A DNA stretch of 64,000 nucleotides. Source: Phallusia mammillata. Taxonomy: Eukaryota; Chordata; Ascidiacea; Phlebobranchia; Ascidiidae. Numbering within the stretch: position 1 is the stretch's first letter; each line of letters opens with the position of its first letter. Below the pieces are notes generated by a model. The model saw nothing but the letters and a program-made list of their open reading frames with translations, was not told the origin of the DNA and searched no databases. Made by a program: the position numbers and the translations under genes. The stretch covers positions 1 through 64,000 of the forward strand of contig QLIY01000272.1 of assembly GCA_003260075.1 (NCBI GenBank), read 5' to 3'. Shown one piece after another: positions 53,363 through 64,000 of the stretch.

Positions 53363-54533
53363 CCCTGGAGGACAACTTGCTTTTCGTTAAAAAGGACATG
53401 ACCTCCAAAAAGAGAACGTATGGTAGGCCTACTTGCTATAGTGGTATGGTAAGCATCGAAAGTGGTGATGGTTTGGTGAACTTATTCGATCGAAACATCC
53501 AACTTTTTTAATTTTTTGTCAGAACGCTTCCTTCGCAATTTTTTCGAGCACTCGCGGTCCAAGCTAAATGTATACATAAAATTTAAAACACCTTGGCAAA
53601 ATAAAACTGTTCATTTACCAAACTAAAAATTCATTTATTTATTTCGAACGCATTTTCACAACAACATGCAGAATGAATTTAGTTTAGTTTCGTAAGATCT
53701 CTGCGTGAGAATGTTCCCAAGGATTACTACGTCACAAACAAGACAAACATAGTGCGCGAACCATCGCCTCTGTCTCTTACTTAAAAATGAAGTAAAGAAC
53801 CACTTCTTGTCACAGAAAATTCATTCATCTATCTAATTTTTTGCTTTTCACTCGCAAGTTCTCATATACTACATAAGATTGTACAAATGCTTTAAGCCCC
53901 TCCCGGTCTCTCTGAAATTTCATGACGGACCCATGATAAGGGACCACGGAACCCAGTTTGAGAACCGCTGCTCTAATATAAAACATATACAATTACATTA
54001 CAAACACAAACCACAATGCTTCTATTTACTGTTATCCGCAGCCTCTAAGTACCGTACACAAGCCAGCAAATCCGAGTCAAATGTTTCACATGTAGGACAA
54101 TACACTAGTTTTTTATTAACATGTGCGATTTTGTTCAAATATATGGTTTACAACATGTACTGACTATACTGGAAAGCACAATATAGTATCTGGTATATCA
54201 TGGCATCTATAGTATCTGGTATATTATGGCAACAATAAACGATGCTAAATATCGTGATCAGCTCATTTGAGCAACCAGCTTAGAAGTCCACAAAACAGTG
54301 TGAAAACACAACACATTGCCAGCACAAGACAAGAGAAAATAGCACACTCCACAAACAATTTCTGATAAGCCAATGTTCCTACGGTTTTGTCGGATGTTCA
54401 TAGCAAAGGCTGTTGCAGGAGCACCACCAAGCAGCGTCAAAACATGCAAATGATTCTGTGATAAATGTTGCAAACCAAAATTTTGTTCCAAGACATTTAT
54501 ACCGAGAGTATAGGTCAAAATGAAGACAAAATA

Positions 54534-55290
54534 TTACACAAAAACACCACATGCAGCTTCGCCAAATGCATTAAATACATAAATGCATAAGACAATTTCC
54601 ATTGAAAAGACATTCAATCCAGCCAGATAGCACTTTTCCAATTGGCTTCTCTCGTTCATATAAGAAACAAACGGAATAGCCTAAATGTAAGTTTTAGAAA
54701 TTGTAAAATAGTTTGTTGGGCTTCGTTTATTAACTAATCTTCCTCGATAATTGCAATGTGCAAAAGTAAGTTAAAACACACATTTCGTAATAGGAGCGAA
54801 TATTTCTACCGTTTTTTTCATTTTATTTTTCAGATGTTATAAAGTGTATTTGTGGTATAGCTACTAACACAAGAATTCACAGGACAGGCCTGCAAATTTC
54901 CGTTGCGCAACCTATCGGAAGTTCCCAAATCGGCGTGATGTGAGTGCCGGGGGGGGGGGAGCTACTAACACAAGAATTCACAGGACAGGCCTGCAAATTT
55001 CCGATAGGTGGCGCAACAAAACGCATTTTCTATGGCAATAATTGTTGACTCAGCAATTATGGTAACCGTAAACATTTCTGCTTCGTTGCGCAACCTATCG
55101 GAAGTTCCCAAATCGGCGTGATGTGAGTGCCTGTGTTAGTAGCTCTACCTGCATTTGTGAACAACTTTGAATGTTTTGAGTATTTTGTTAAATATTTTAT
55201 TGTTTCTTGTTAACAAAACCCACAGAAAACAATGATACTTACCATTTTATGTGTGTTTCTGTTAAAGTCAACCAGTTGAACGGACGCAAT
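54534..55290 (-). CDS. Possible uncharacterised two-exon gene fragment
   Basis: Exon 55243-55290 has a clean acceptor (TTTTTCAG) and donor (GTAAGTATC) and encodes IASVQLVDFNRNTHKM in phase 0. It joins 54534-54680 (acceptor TTACATTTAG), encoding AIPFVSYMNERSQLEKCYLA and a hydrophobic stretch ending GVFV, then TAA. The same frame stays open for a further 92 codons after this stop (to 54258), including LHVLTLLGGAPATAFAMNIR. It may be a decayed membrane protein gene. Family not recognised; upstream exons not found. Confidence 0.3.
54858..55145. repeat. Direct repeat around G11 tract with inverted ends
   Basis: G 54949-54959. Copies begin AGCTACTAACACAAGAATTC and the second ends GTGTTAGTAGCT, the inverse, so the unit is itself a MITE-like hairpin. 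The first copy lacks about 95 internal bases. Confidence 0.88.
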
Positions 55291-55638
55291 CTGAAAAATA
55301 TACAAACGAGAATAAACAAAAATAAAAGAAAAAACGCCCAAAACTAATTACAAAAACAACAACAAAAATATTGAACTGTGAGCATCTCAAATGTCCGTTT
55401 ATAAAACGCAAATAACGCAGAGCAGTTATAATCATCATTCATTCGTAGTTATTTGAAAAAAAGAGCCAACGTATCATTTAAAAAAAGAAAAAAAAATCAC
55501 TGTTTCTAAATGTGCGTCCTTTAATTACCTTATTGGAATTACTTACATTTACTAGTTTTGAGTTCAGTTTTGGTGCTGCTTAATACACATACGATGCTGA
55601 AAACACATAACCCGGGCTCACGAGGCTCTATAGTTGCA

Positions 55639-55859
55639 TATAAATGATTGACCTGTCCATGCACAAGTAAGTGTTCCAGTCATTATTGCATGTAGACCAC
55701 GGCAAAGTGGACGTAAACGACTCAACGATAAAATGGAGGCTGGGGGGGGGGTATATAAATGATTGACCTGTCTATGCACAAGTAAGTGTTCCAGTCATTA
55801 TTGCATGGAGACCACGGCAAAGTGGACGTAAACGACTCAACGATAAAATGGAGGCTGTA
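55639..55859. repeat. Direct repeat around G10 tract
   Basis: Copies 55639-55741 and 55752-55859. Confidence 0.92.
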
Positions 55860-56502
55860 TGCAATAATCACGTTGTAGTAAATACACACCACAAAAAGTC
55901 GGTCTGAGAGCACCGAATTGACCCAATGACAACCCAGGGAAGGATAGCGACCGCAAATTAACAGAAATATCAAGCGCTATGTAGGCTATACTCGTGCGAT
56001 TCTTTGCCGGTATGGGATCAAATAACTATAGCGTTTACGTGCTTTATAGCTTGTAGTTTCTGTCACATTATTTTGCAAATAGTCACTTGACCAAGCATAG
56101 GCTATCTACGAAAGGACGATTTGTCAAATCAGCAATTTTAACGACGATTTGGTTACAAGCAACTTGTTATGCCGGAAAATAAAAGTAAAAGCAATTCACG
56201 TTTTAAATATTTCTGACTTTGCTTTGTTAACGCATAAAGGTAGGTCACATTGCATTAAGTTTAGGCTGCTGCAGTGCTTTGCAAACGGACATTAAACACT
56301 GTATTTAATGCAGACCTACACATCAACATCTAAAGGCTATAAGCACCTTGCATATAAAAATCATTATTTTTTCATTGCAGAAAGTTACTGTGCGGAATAT
56401 TACCAAAACGTTAGTATAATATTGAACTGTGAGCATCTCAAATGTCGGTTTAAAAAATGTAAATAACACAGAGCATTCAGTTAATCATTATTCATTCGTA
56501 GT

Positions 56503-56628
56503 TATTTTTTAAAAAAAAACGAGCCAACGTATCATTTAAAAAAATATCACTATTTCTAAATGGGGGGGGGGATTTTTTTAAAAAACGAGCCAACGTATCA
56601 TTTAAAAAAATATCACTATTTCTAAATG
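56503..56628. repeat. Direct repeat around G10 tract
   Basis: Copies 56503-56561 and 56572-56628. Confidence 0.9.
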
Positions 56629-57773
56629 TGCGTCCTTTAATTACCTTATTGGAATTACTTACATTTACTAGTTTTGAGTTCAGTTTTGGTGCTTAATACA
56701 CATACGTTTTCATGTAACGGTAATTTTTTTTTACCAAAATCCCTTTAATCAACCTTGATACACTTAATTGCTTCGCTGAGGTAGAATGATTGCTGAAAAA
56801 CATACCCCGGGCTCACGAGGTTTCAGTTACATACAAAATGATTGACCTGTCTATATATGCACAAGTAAGTGTTCCAGTCATTATTGCATGTAGACCACGA
56901 CAAAGTGGACGAAAACGAATGAACGATGAAATGGAGGCTGTATGCAATAATCACGTTGTAGTAGATACACACCACAGGAAGAAACCAGCCTATAGGCAGA
57001 ATTGACCCAATGACAACCCAGGGAAAAAGAGCGACCGCATATCAACAGAAAGATCAAGTAGGGAACAAGAAATGCTCCTAAACATTCAAGCAACGCCTTG
57101 TACATAAAAAATATTTCGTTGACATTGTACATTCAATACAATTTAACATGGCGCATTCTGTTTAAGCGAAAACATAACATTTTTTGACTTTTCTTTTTGT
57201 TTTTTTGTTGGCATTTTGAACACAATGGCGTAGCAACAAATTATTAACCCCAAAGTGCAAGCGATTTGAGATCTAAATTCGATTAATTTACTCCTCTCCG
57301 CCATTTCTATAGCAAAGATAGGGAAACCTCCAAATGGTTCCCAGCCATACGGCATATCCCATGCAAGAAAGAAAAAGGTCGATTTTATTGTCCTATATGT
57401 TTCTCGTTTTGGCTCGTAAAAAGCAGAATTACGTGGTTGTGAAATTGACAACATGAAACAGCCGCACCTTTGCTTTCTTTGTATCCTTAATTGTGGTTAT
57501 TTTTTTCTGTATCCATTATTTACAAAAAGATTTGTCTAAACCAGTGCTGGTCTTCCATCTTTTTGGGCAAGTCGCCTCAATTTTATAAGGCACTGGCGGG
57601 GGGGGGGGGCTCAAAATCGCCCCCTATGAGATTGTTATGTGAATAAAAGTTCTGCCTTTTGGGCAGATGTGGGCGGTTAGATTCACCCAGCAACACGAAA
57701 GCTTCAGTTAACAGTCAAAACTTAATTAAAGTTCTACTACATGGCAGGGTCCATTTCACGCAATTCTTCTAAC

Positions 57774-57900
57774 GCATCTTTGAAAAGTTTGATACCTCAT
57801 GAACAAAACATTATTACGATTATGCGCAAACGGGGGGGGGGCGCATCTTTGAAAGTTTGATACCTCATGAACAAAACATTATTACGATTATGCGCAAACA
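57774..57900. repeat. Direct repeat around G10 tract
   Basis: Copies 57774-57831 and 57842-57900. G runs at 57598-57609 and 58040-58051 lie nearby without a clear repeat. Confidence 0.9.
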
Positions 57901-58646
57901 GTTTGTTGAAACTTTTGTTGAAAACAATGGGGCATTACTCGTTAGAGGAGAATCCTAAATAATACAAATACTTCGCAGTCTGGGAAGCGCTTGTAGTAGG
58001 GTTTCTCAAATTTGCCACTTTGGCTTATCCCGGGATTCCGGGGGGGGGGGGCTTGTAGGTCTATATTAGAAAGAGTGAAAGCAAAACGTTTGGGGTAAAG
58101 CTCGTTACCGTTGTATTTAAAGAGTATTGCCCGTCACCATACATATATAGTATCTCCTGTGCAAATTTAAGGCCCAACCTTGCTCTCGAGAAAACGTACA
58201 AGCAATCGCCAGTAAACACAATGTATTCAAAAATCAGCATGGTTAAGCTGATGCGTCTCTTGTCCCTGGTGTTTGTTTGCAAGGCGAATTATATCTGCTT
58301 GTAAGTAAAGTTATGTGAGTCTCACAGTTCTTGTATATATTTAAACAATCAGTAATTTTGAAATCGCCCCCCAACTTCAAAAATTGTCACCATCGCCCTC
58401 TCGGTAGACCATCGCTCTCTCGGCCTTTCGTGGATCGCGGGCCCCTAAAAGTAACTTTTGGGCCTCGTGGGTCCCAGAAAGTAACCCTGTAAGACCCGTG
58501 GCCCCTTAAAAATGTAAATGACAATCTCATGTTGGAATTCGGTACAAGTTTCATCTTTAAACAGGTCGAATAGAGTAAACATGAATCCGTAATCGTGAAA
58601 AACCTCAATATAGACAAATACTATGTGAAATTCGATTTATATAGGA

Positions 58647-59079
58647 CAGGGGTCACCAAACTTTTTTCACTGCGGGCCGGATGAGTGCTAATAATGATTC
58701 ACGCGGGCCGCATAGTTTACATGCATGCCCTAGCGCCGTCTTTCCAAACTTAGCCCGCGAGGCGTTTTTGGGTGCGCCAACCGGCTGTTAAACTGTATAA
58801 TTAGTCTCATCTTACGAGCAATGCTTGTATATTACTCCACAAGTGACAAAAGAAGGCACTTGTTTGCGCACAATTAATACTTGTAGTCTTTTCTGTGACG
58901 TAACAAACTGGCTTTGGATCAATCCTGGGCGTCATAATCCGATGAAACTCGGTAATATCAATTCCGAATATTCCCACAGAAAAACTTTTGTAAGGAGTAG
59001 ATTGACTTTTAATGTTACAAAGTTATTAATACAATTTGGCAACCTAAAAAATGTGGTCGCGGGCCGTAGGTGACCCCTG
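58647..59079. mobile_element. hAT-type element, family CAGGGGTCACCAAAC
   Basis: Ends CAGGGGTCACC and GGTGACCCCTG; duplication ATATAGGA / ATATAGGG. Interior has GCGGGCCG blocks. Confidence 0.83.
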
Positions 59080-59689
59080 ATATAGGGGAATAAAGTTAAA
59101 AAGAAACTGGGTTTTAGTGGGTGTTGCTGGTGTATTTACACCCGTGCCCTCCCCGGAACACAGCTACTGGCCCCTCTGGGCCCTGGTTAAGAACCACTGG
59201 TCATAACCTTTTATCAAGCATGACTAGGACAAAAATATCAAGTTATGTCATTGTCACTGTCAAGTTTTTTTGCTTCAAAGAGCAAGATTGCTGGAAGACA
59301 TATAGGCCGGGTGCAGGTATTAAAATATTTAAACTTTATATCTGTACGAACTATAATTTATCTTTGCAGCACAATAACCTTTATTTTTAGAACATTAGCA
59401 ATTTTGAATGGTTATCAATTTTTAGTTCATTTTATGTGCTGAGCGTGCACGCATGCTCATTTTATTATTTAAGCAAAAACCTTCTAGTATGGGTCCGACT
59501 AAACGTTGGTCTGCAATGTCGGTTACAAAAACGTTTACCGGATAGATAATGATATTTTACTCAAACACACACAAAAATTCCCCTTGAATAATGAAACGCC
59601 CGGTTTCTTACCTTTCGAAATGAAGACTTCTTTTTTACTAATCCAAACCAACCAGCAACGACAGAGTGTGCGCCCATGCTCCCTTCGCG

Positions 59690-59870
59690 GCCTCTTTCAC
59701 TACGATTATCGCATTTTTGTATACTACAGCGAACCGGACAGATTGCCTTCTCTCTGTGACTCTCGTCTTATGCGGCGTATTCTAACCTTATGTCATTCTT
59801 TTAAGATGTACCTGGAATAAACACCTTTCTACATTGGTGACCCCAGGCGTGCAAAAACGTTATTTTTGCA
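59690..59870 (+). mobile_element. LTR fragment with primer-binding site
   Basis: Second copy of the 45635-45830 sequence with the same TTGGTGACCCC end. It diverges at many sites, so an older relic of the same family. Confidence 0.55.
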
Positions 59871-60029
59871 AAATGACTGAATACATGCACAGGCGTAGAG
59901 TTTTAAAAATACCGGGGCTGCGACCGCATGAGAAAAAAACAGGGAAGGCAATACTATATCGTCACTTCGCCGTTCGAGAAACGGTATTTCAAAACAAAAA
60001 TCAAGCCAGTGCTGCTCATTCTTGCCAAT

Positions 60030-60238
60030 TCCATGCAGCGAAACAATAGAATATTAATTACGCTGAATGTTGTTTACAAAATATTTTTGACGAAAGCAAA
60101 GCCATTTTAAGCAAAAATAAAAGTAAAACCCCCCCCCCCTTCCATGCAGCGAAACAATAGAATATTAATTACGCTGAATGTTGTTTAAAAAATATTTTTG
60201 ACGAAAGCAAAGCAATTTTAAGCAAAAATAAAAGTAAA
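60030..60238. repeat. Direct repeat around C10 tract
   Basis: Copies 60030-60128 and 60139-60238. Confidence 0.92.
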
Positions 60239-60281
60239 AAAGCAAAAAAAAAGTTTCAAACATAGCCGCCTTACTTTAGGA

Positions 60282-60952
60282 CAGGGCTTCTCAAACTGTG
60301 GGTCGCGACCCCAATTGGGGTCGCGGAATATAATTTTGGGGTCGCGAAAGATTATGCGTTATTATGTCGTTGTCACAATAAATGGTATACGTGCGTGCAA
60401 AATTGTTTTCTGGGCCGGTTTTTGTCATCGTTAAGTTGTTGTTATGCCTTTGTCCTTAATAGCTTGGCTATCTGCACTATGCCATTGATATTGTTAAAGT
60501 AGTTATGACATCACAACGAATTATTTTTACCTAACATTTTACGTTCCAGTATAGGTTTTTGCTATATTTGTGTGAAGCGAGATTCTCAAGATTGGTGATC
60601 ATTAAGGCCAAATACCGATCCTCTTTAAATAATGTTGAGGATGTTCTTCGTCCTGCTTTGTCTTGTATCAAGCCACGAATGGATGACTTATGTAAAAATC
60701 ATCAAACGCATCCATCCCATTAAACGTGCTTCATAAATTTTATAAGCCAATTTTTTTTGTAATTGGTTATTCGTGTTACTGAATACATTCGTTGTTCACA
60801 AAAAAGCCACTTTAGATTTGCAATGCGACGTTTATTTTTAATGGTCGTTTATTGTACATCATTTACGTATACTAGCTATACCTATCAAGGGGTCGCGTAG
60901 AAATTTCTTTTCAAAAATGGGGTCGCAGAGGAAGAAAGTTTGAGAAGCCCTG
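60282..60952 (+). mobile_element. hAT element with transposase C-terminal remnant
   Basis: Ends CAGGGCTTCTCAAACTG and AGTTTGAGAAGCCCTG with perfect duplication CTTTAGGA (60274-60281, 60953-60960). It retains an in-frame piece of a hAT transposase at 60559-60723. Confidence 0.9.
60559..60723 (+). pseudogene. hAT transposase C-terminal remnant
   Basis: Reads LYLCEARFSRLVIIKAKYRS, then LRPALSCIKPRMDDLCKNHQ and ends at TAA. This is the C-terminal dimerisation region of ZBED5/FAM200-like hAT transposases (CEAxFS, KxKYR, L.P.I..L motifs). The rest of the transposase is deleted. Confidence 0.82.
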
Positions 60953-62453
60953 CTTTAGGACACCTTTTCATATTTTTTATTGCAGACACTTATTGCGCAA
61001 CGTATATAGGCGACTAAAATGTTTGTCTATGTCAGGGGTCTCAAACTCAAACAAGTTTGAGGGCCAAAAACAAACTTTTAAGTAAGCCGAGGGCCGCACT
61101 ATCGAAACATTTGTTACAGTGTAACATGACAACAACAAAATTGTATGATTATAATGTAAAATGTTCATTAAAGTTATTAACCACATTAAAAAACAACATT
61201 GTGTGAAAACAATGGCATACAATGACGCAACAATGTAAAAAAATATTACGCAACAATCGCAACTGCTAATTTTAAAGATGGGCTATTTCTATCATTCAAT
61301 TACCACGTTACATATACCACTAATAGAGAATGATTGTATCATGTAAATGTAAACTCACTGGTCTGACACGGTATTCCGCCTCAGTAAAACAACTTCTAAA
61401 AGTTACTTCGCGGGCCGCGAAAATGCATGTTTCACCAATGACGTGACTACAAACGCATTTTTGTTTAGTTGGAAACACGTTTTAAAACCGACGTAACTTG
61501 AACGAAGATGCGATTTTGAGTAATATTAAGGGCAAGGTCAATGCCGGATGTGCACATCACCCCCGTACTCTAGCCTACACCAGTGCACATTGCTGTTGAA
61601 AGGCGTTTTATTTGCATTGATTTTTTTTCAGGGAGCAATAACAGTTTGGTCAACCGTTATAGGATTGCTTGCAGTAAAGTTCATTGCTGGAGGATTAAAC
61701 AAATCATTGTTTAGTTAGCTTTGCAATTTTGGAATCAGAATGCCGCTCTGATATACGATGCTAAACAAACTTTTTGTCCACCAGGTCGCATATTTGGCAC
61801 AACTTTGGTCAGCTTGTATTACGTGTACAAAGCAAGTCAAACCAGTTCTATTCGTTTAATATATAAAATGCTGTTGCTGTTTGGTGTATCTCCAGAATGC
61901 GGTAGTTTGGTAGGACTTTGAAAGGAATGGAAAAAACCTTATCGAAGCGTGTCCTTTTGGCACAAAAATCCTCGCCAAACAAATATCACTTAGAAATAGT
62001 CAACAAACTAGTTCAAAATTTGTTTAAAATTGCGGTCATGGACATGTAATAATTATTTTATGTATAACCTGGATAAACGATAAACAAGTTTGCACATGGT
62101 GATCGAATATAATTTGTTCAAGAAAACTGACTGTGGTGGTTCGGATCAATATCTCTCAAATTAAAACATTTGCTATTTTAAAGAATCGCAGCGTGGAGCC
62201 GTGGACTGAAGAATACGTTTCGGTAAATACTAAGTCCAATGTTTTTACATCACAAGTTATGATAAAGACGTTTTATGTTGTTATTTGTCAAATATTCTGT
62301 GTTTTGCGATTGCATTGTTTTAACTTGTGATGGTATATGCAAAGTAGCGCCCGATGCATTTACCAATGATCTACGGTATTGTTTCGTAACAAAGGTTTCT
62401 TGCTTTTAACATTGATCGCTTTATTTAGGGCAGTTTCGTCTATAAAATCAAAG

Positions 62454-63819
62454 ATGGAGATGTTCGACGACCTGCGTCGGATGAACAAGAGACAGGTGAT
62501 TTTGAACAGACCTGTAAACTTTCTACACATTTTTAATTTAAACCCAACTCAAATGTTTAAATTATTTTAAAACCAGGTCTATTTTCAATTTCTCAACTTT
62601 GCAATGATTGTTGCCTCTGCCTTGATGATATGGAAAGGTTTAATGGTTGTCACAGGAAGTGAGAGTCCAATTGTGGTTGTTCTCAGGTGGGAAGTTGTGT
62701 TTAGATGAAACTGTAGGCATAGCACAGTTTTTACACCCCCCCCCCCGATATGGAAAGGTTTAATGGTTGTCACAGGAAGTGAGAGTCCAATTGTAGTTGT
62801 TCTCAGGTGGGAAGTTGTGTTTAGATGAAACTGTAGGTATAGCACAGTTTTTACAGCGATGGTTTGAACTGTTCTTTTTATTGGTTATTTTTCAATCAAA
62901 ATACATTGTCTGTTGTTTGCAGTGGAAGTATGGAACCTGCATTTTTCCGAGGCGATCTTCTTTTTCTAACAAACTACCAAGAAGATGAAATCAGAGCTGG
63001 AGAGATAGTTGTTTTCAAAATAGAGGGTAGAGACATACCAATAGTGCATCGGGTTATAAAAGTACATGAAAAGTAAGCCACCAATGTTTCTTCGAAATTA
63101 AACTGTACTTGTTAACAGTCTTTTAAACAGGAATTCCTTTTTGGTTTTATAGTACAAAGTTAAATAAATCTGATTGAAAGGTATGTTTATATCGATAAAG
63201 CTTTCTTTTAATTGATAGGCCGGACGGCAAGATTAAGTTTCTTACCAAGGGTGATAACAATGAGGTTGATGACCGTGGCCTGTACAAACCAGGGCAGTTG
63301 TGGGTGGAACGCAATCATGTAGTTGGTCGTGCGAGAGGCTTTGTTCCATATGTTGGCATGGTAACCATTCTTATGAACGATTACCCCAAATTAAAGGTTA
63401 GAAATTTTTGTTTTCACTTTCTTACAGAAATTGTCCCAAAATTTTGAGAAATTTTAAATTTTCTCTGAGAAAAATATGTTCATTGCAAAATACATTTTTA
63501 ACACTACAGTAAACCTCACTTAAACCGTATTTGGTTAATCCAGATCTTCGCCTAATTCGGACAAAACTTGAGGTACAATGATTTGTAATGTGGTAAGGCT
63601 TAACTAGTTGACATCTGTTAATTCAGACCACCCCCAATTTTCGACAAATTTTAATTAACCAAGGTTTACTGTATTTTATCACAGATCTGTCAAACAAAGA
63701 CCTTACAAATCTGAAAATTTGAAGTAGACAAGTACTGCTACGTTAAATTGATCTTGTTTTGTTTCCAGTATGCAGTACTTGGACTTCTTGGTATCTTTGT
63801 GCTGGTACACAGGGAATGA
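62454..63819 (+). CDS. SEC11: Signal peptidase complex catalytic subunit SEC11 (copy 2)
   Basis: Paralogue of the gene at 48519 with the same four intron positions and phases. Exons 62454-62495, 62577-62686, 62923-63072, 63219-63396 and 63769-63819; 176 residues. It differs by a three-residue shorter N terminus ([14 protein letters not shown]), Val-Thr-Gly for Val-Ser-Gly, Ile-Arg-Ala for Ile-Gln-Ala, and conservative changes near the end. Catalytic Ser and His (53, 93) are kept. Introns do not align with those of copy 1, so this is an old duplication rather than an allele. A partial second exon 2 follows a C run at 62736-62746. Confidence 0.96.
62627..62854. repeat. Direct repeat around C11 tract
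   Basis: Copies 62627-62735 and 62747-62854. Includes SEC11 copy 2 exon 2 end. Confidence 0.92.
62747..62806 (+). pseudogene. Partial duplicate of SEC11 copy 2 exon 2
   Basis: Last 60 bases of exon 2 plus donor and following intron, repeated after a C run. One base change (GTGGTT to GTAGTT, silent). No acceptor, so it cannot be an internal exon. Confidence 0.75.
63507..63671. mobile_element. Tc1/mariner-type MITE, family CAGTAAACCT
   Basis: In the last intron of SEC11 copy 2. Ends CAGTAAACCT and AGGTTTACTG, flanked by TA on both sides as expected for TA target duplication. Confidence 0.78.
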
Positions 63820-64000
63820 TTGTTCTTGTCTTTCGATGCAATGTTGGATCTCTGTTTGGTGCAGTGACTGTTTAGGATTATTGGAGATCACTTAAGTGAT
63901 AGTCAACATTTCTATTTATTGTTTGTGATGTTTGGTTACCCATATTCGCCAGTAATACTTGACCTATTTTGAGGAAACTTTCAAGAGTGGTAGATTTTAC

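Larger units (their letters stand above)
49775..54257. other. Repeat-rich intergenic region with assembly gap
   Basis: Contains a hAT-type MITE (50202-50617), a 19-bp triplicate repeat (50999-51056) and a larger hAT-like element split by Ns (51996-53362). No gene recognised. Confidence 0.5.
55370..57060. repeat. Tandem duplicated block, about 1.05 kb period
   Basis: The block starting ATTGAACTGTGAGCATCTCA at about 55370 recurs at about 56420. In both copies it is followed by the same order of segments: ATTCGTAGTTATTT, ACTAGTTTTGAGTTC, CCCGGGCTCACGAGG and GACCACG(G/A)CAAAGTGGAC. Copies differ by substitutions and indels. Each carries an internal G-tract duplication. Confidence 0.85.
57133..62453. 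other. Repeat-rich intergenic region upstream of SEC11 copy 2
   Basis: Holds G-tract duplications, a hAT-like MITE (58647-59079), an LTR/primer-site fragment (about 59690-59870), a hAT element with transposase remnant (60282-60952) and another degenerate element starting about 61034. No host gene seen. Confidence 0.5.

Overview
The window is eukaryotic DNA: AT-rich, with intron-containing genes, GT-AG splice sites and many short DNA transposons. The gene set (ROR receptor, CNNM, PNKP, SEC11), very compact exons, frequent TGACGTCA octamers and 3' splice consensus lying just before several start codons point to an ascidian tunicate, most likely a Ciona species. That assignment is inference; no marker gene was available.

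Layout. (1) 1-18420, minus strand: a ROR-family receptor tyrosine kinase. I could place 14 exons that splice in frame: signal peptide, Ig, frizzled-type cysteine-rich domain, kringle, transmembrane segment and kinase start. The window begins inside the kinase catalytic loop, and one kinase exon is missing near a single N at 763. (2) 18421-21712: the intergenic region between divergent ROR and CNNM. (3) 21713-37784, plus: a complete CNNM (ancient conserved domain/cyclin M) Mg-transport family gene with 13 exons per transcript and two alternative last exons. (4) 37785-40290: intergenic. (5) 40291-47458, plus: a complete PNKP (FHA, DNA 3'-phosphatase, 5'-kinase), 14 exons, 549 aa. (6) 48519-49774, plus: SEC11, catalytic subunit of the ER signal peptidase, 5 exons, 179 aa. 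(7) 49775-62453: repeat-rich intergenic DNA with a 561-base N gap, a roughly 1.05-kb duplicated block, hAT-type elements, an LTR fragment and a weak minus-strand gene candidate. (8) 62454-63819, plus: a second SEC11 with identical intron positions, 176 aa.

The genes do not form an evident pathway: they cover Wnt/ROR signalling, Mg transport, DNA end repair and secretory processing.

The most striking signal is not a gene. I count 39 mononucleotide C or G tracts of at least 9 bases (several of 45-94). About 31 of them sit exactly between two nearly identical copies of a 60-1000 bp segment, giving the layout left flank, X, C-run, X', right flank. Copies include whole or partial exons of all four genes. 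Tracts are all C on the plus strand from 1 to 52 kb, all G from 54.9 to 58.1 kb, then C again. This is either a real tract-associated tandem duplication process or, quite plausibly, unmerged contig overlaps joined at artefactual poly-G/C ends. Read depth and long reads would decide.
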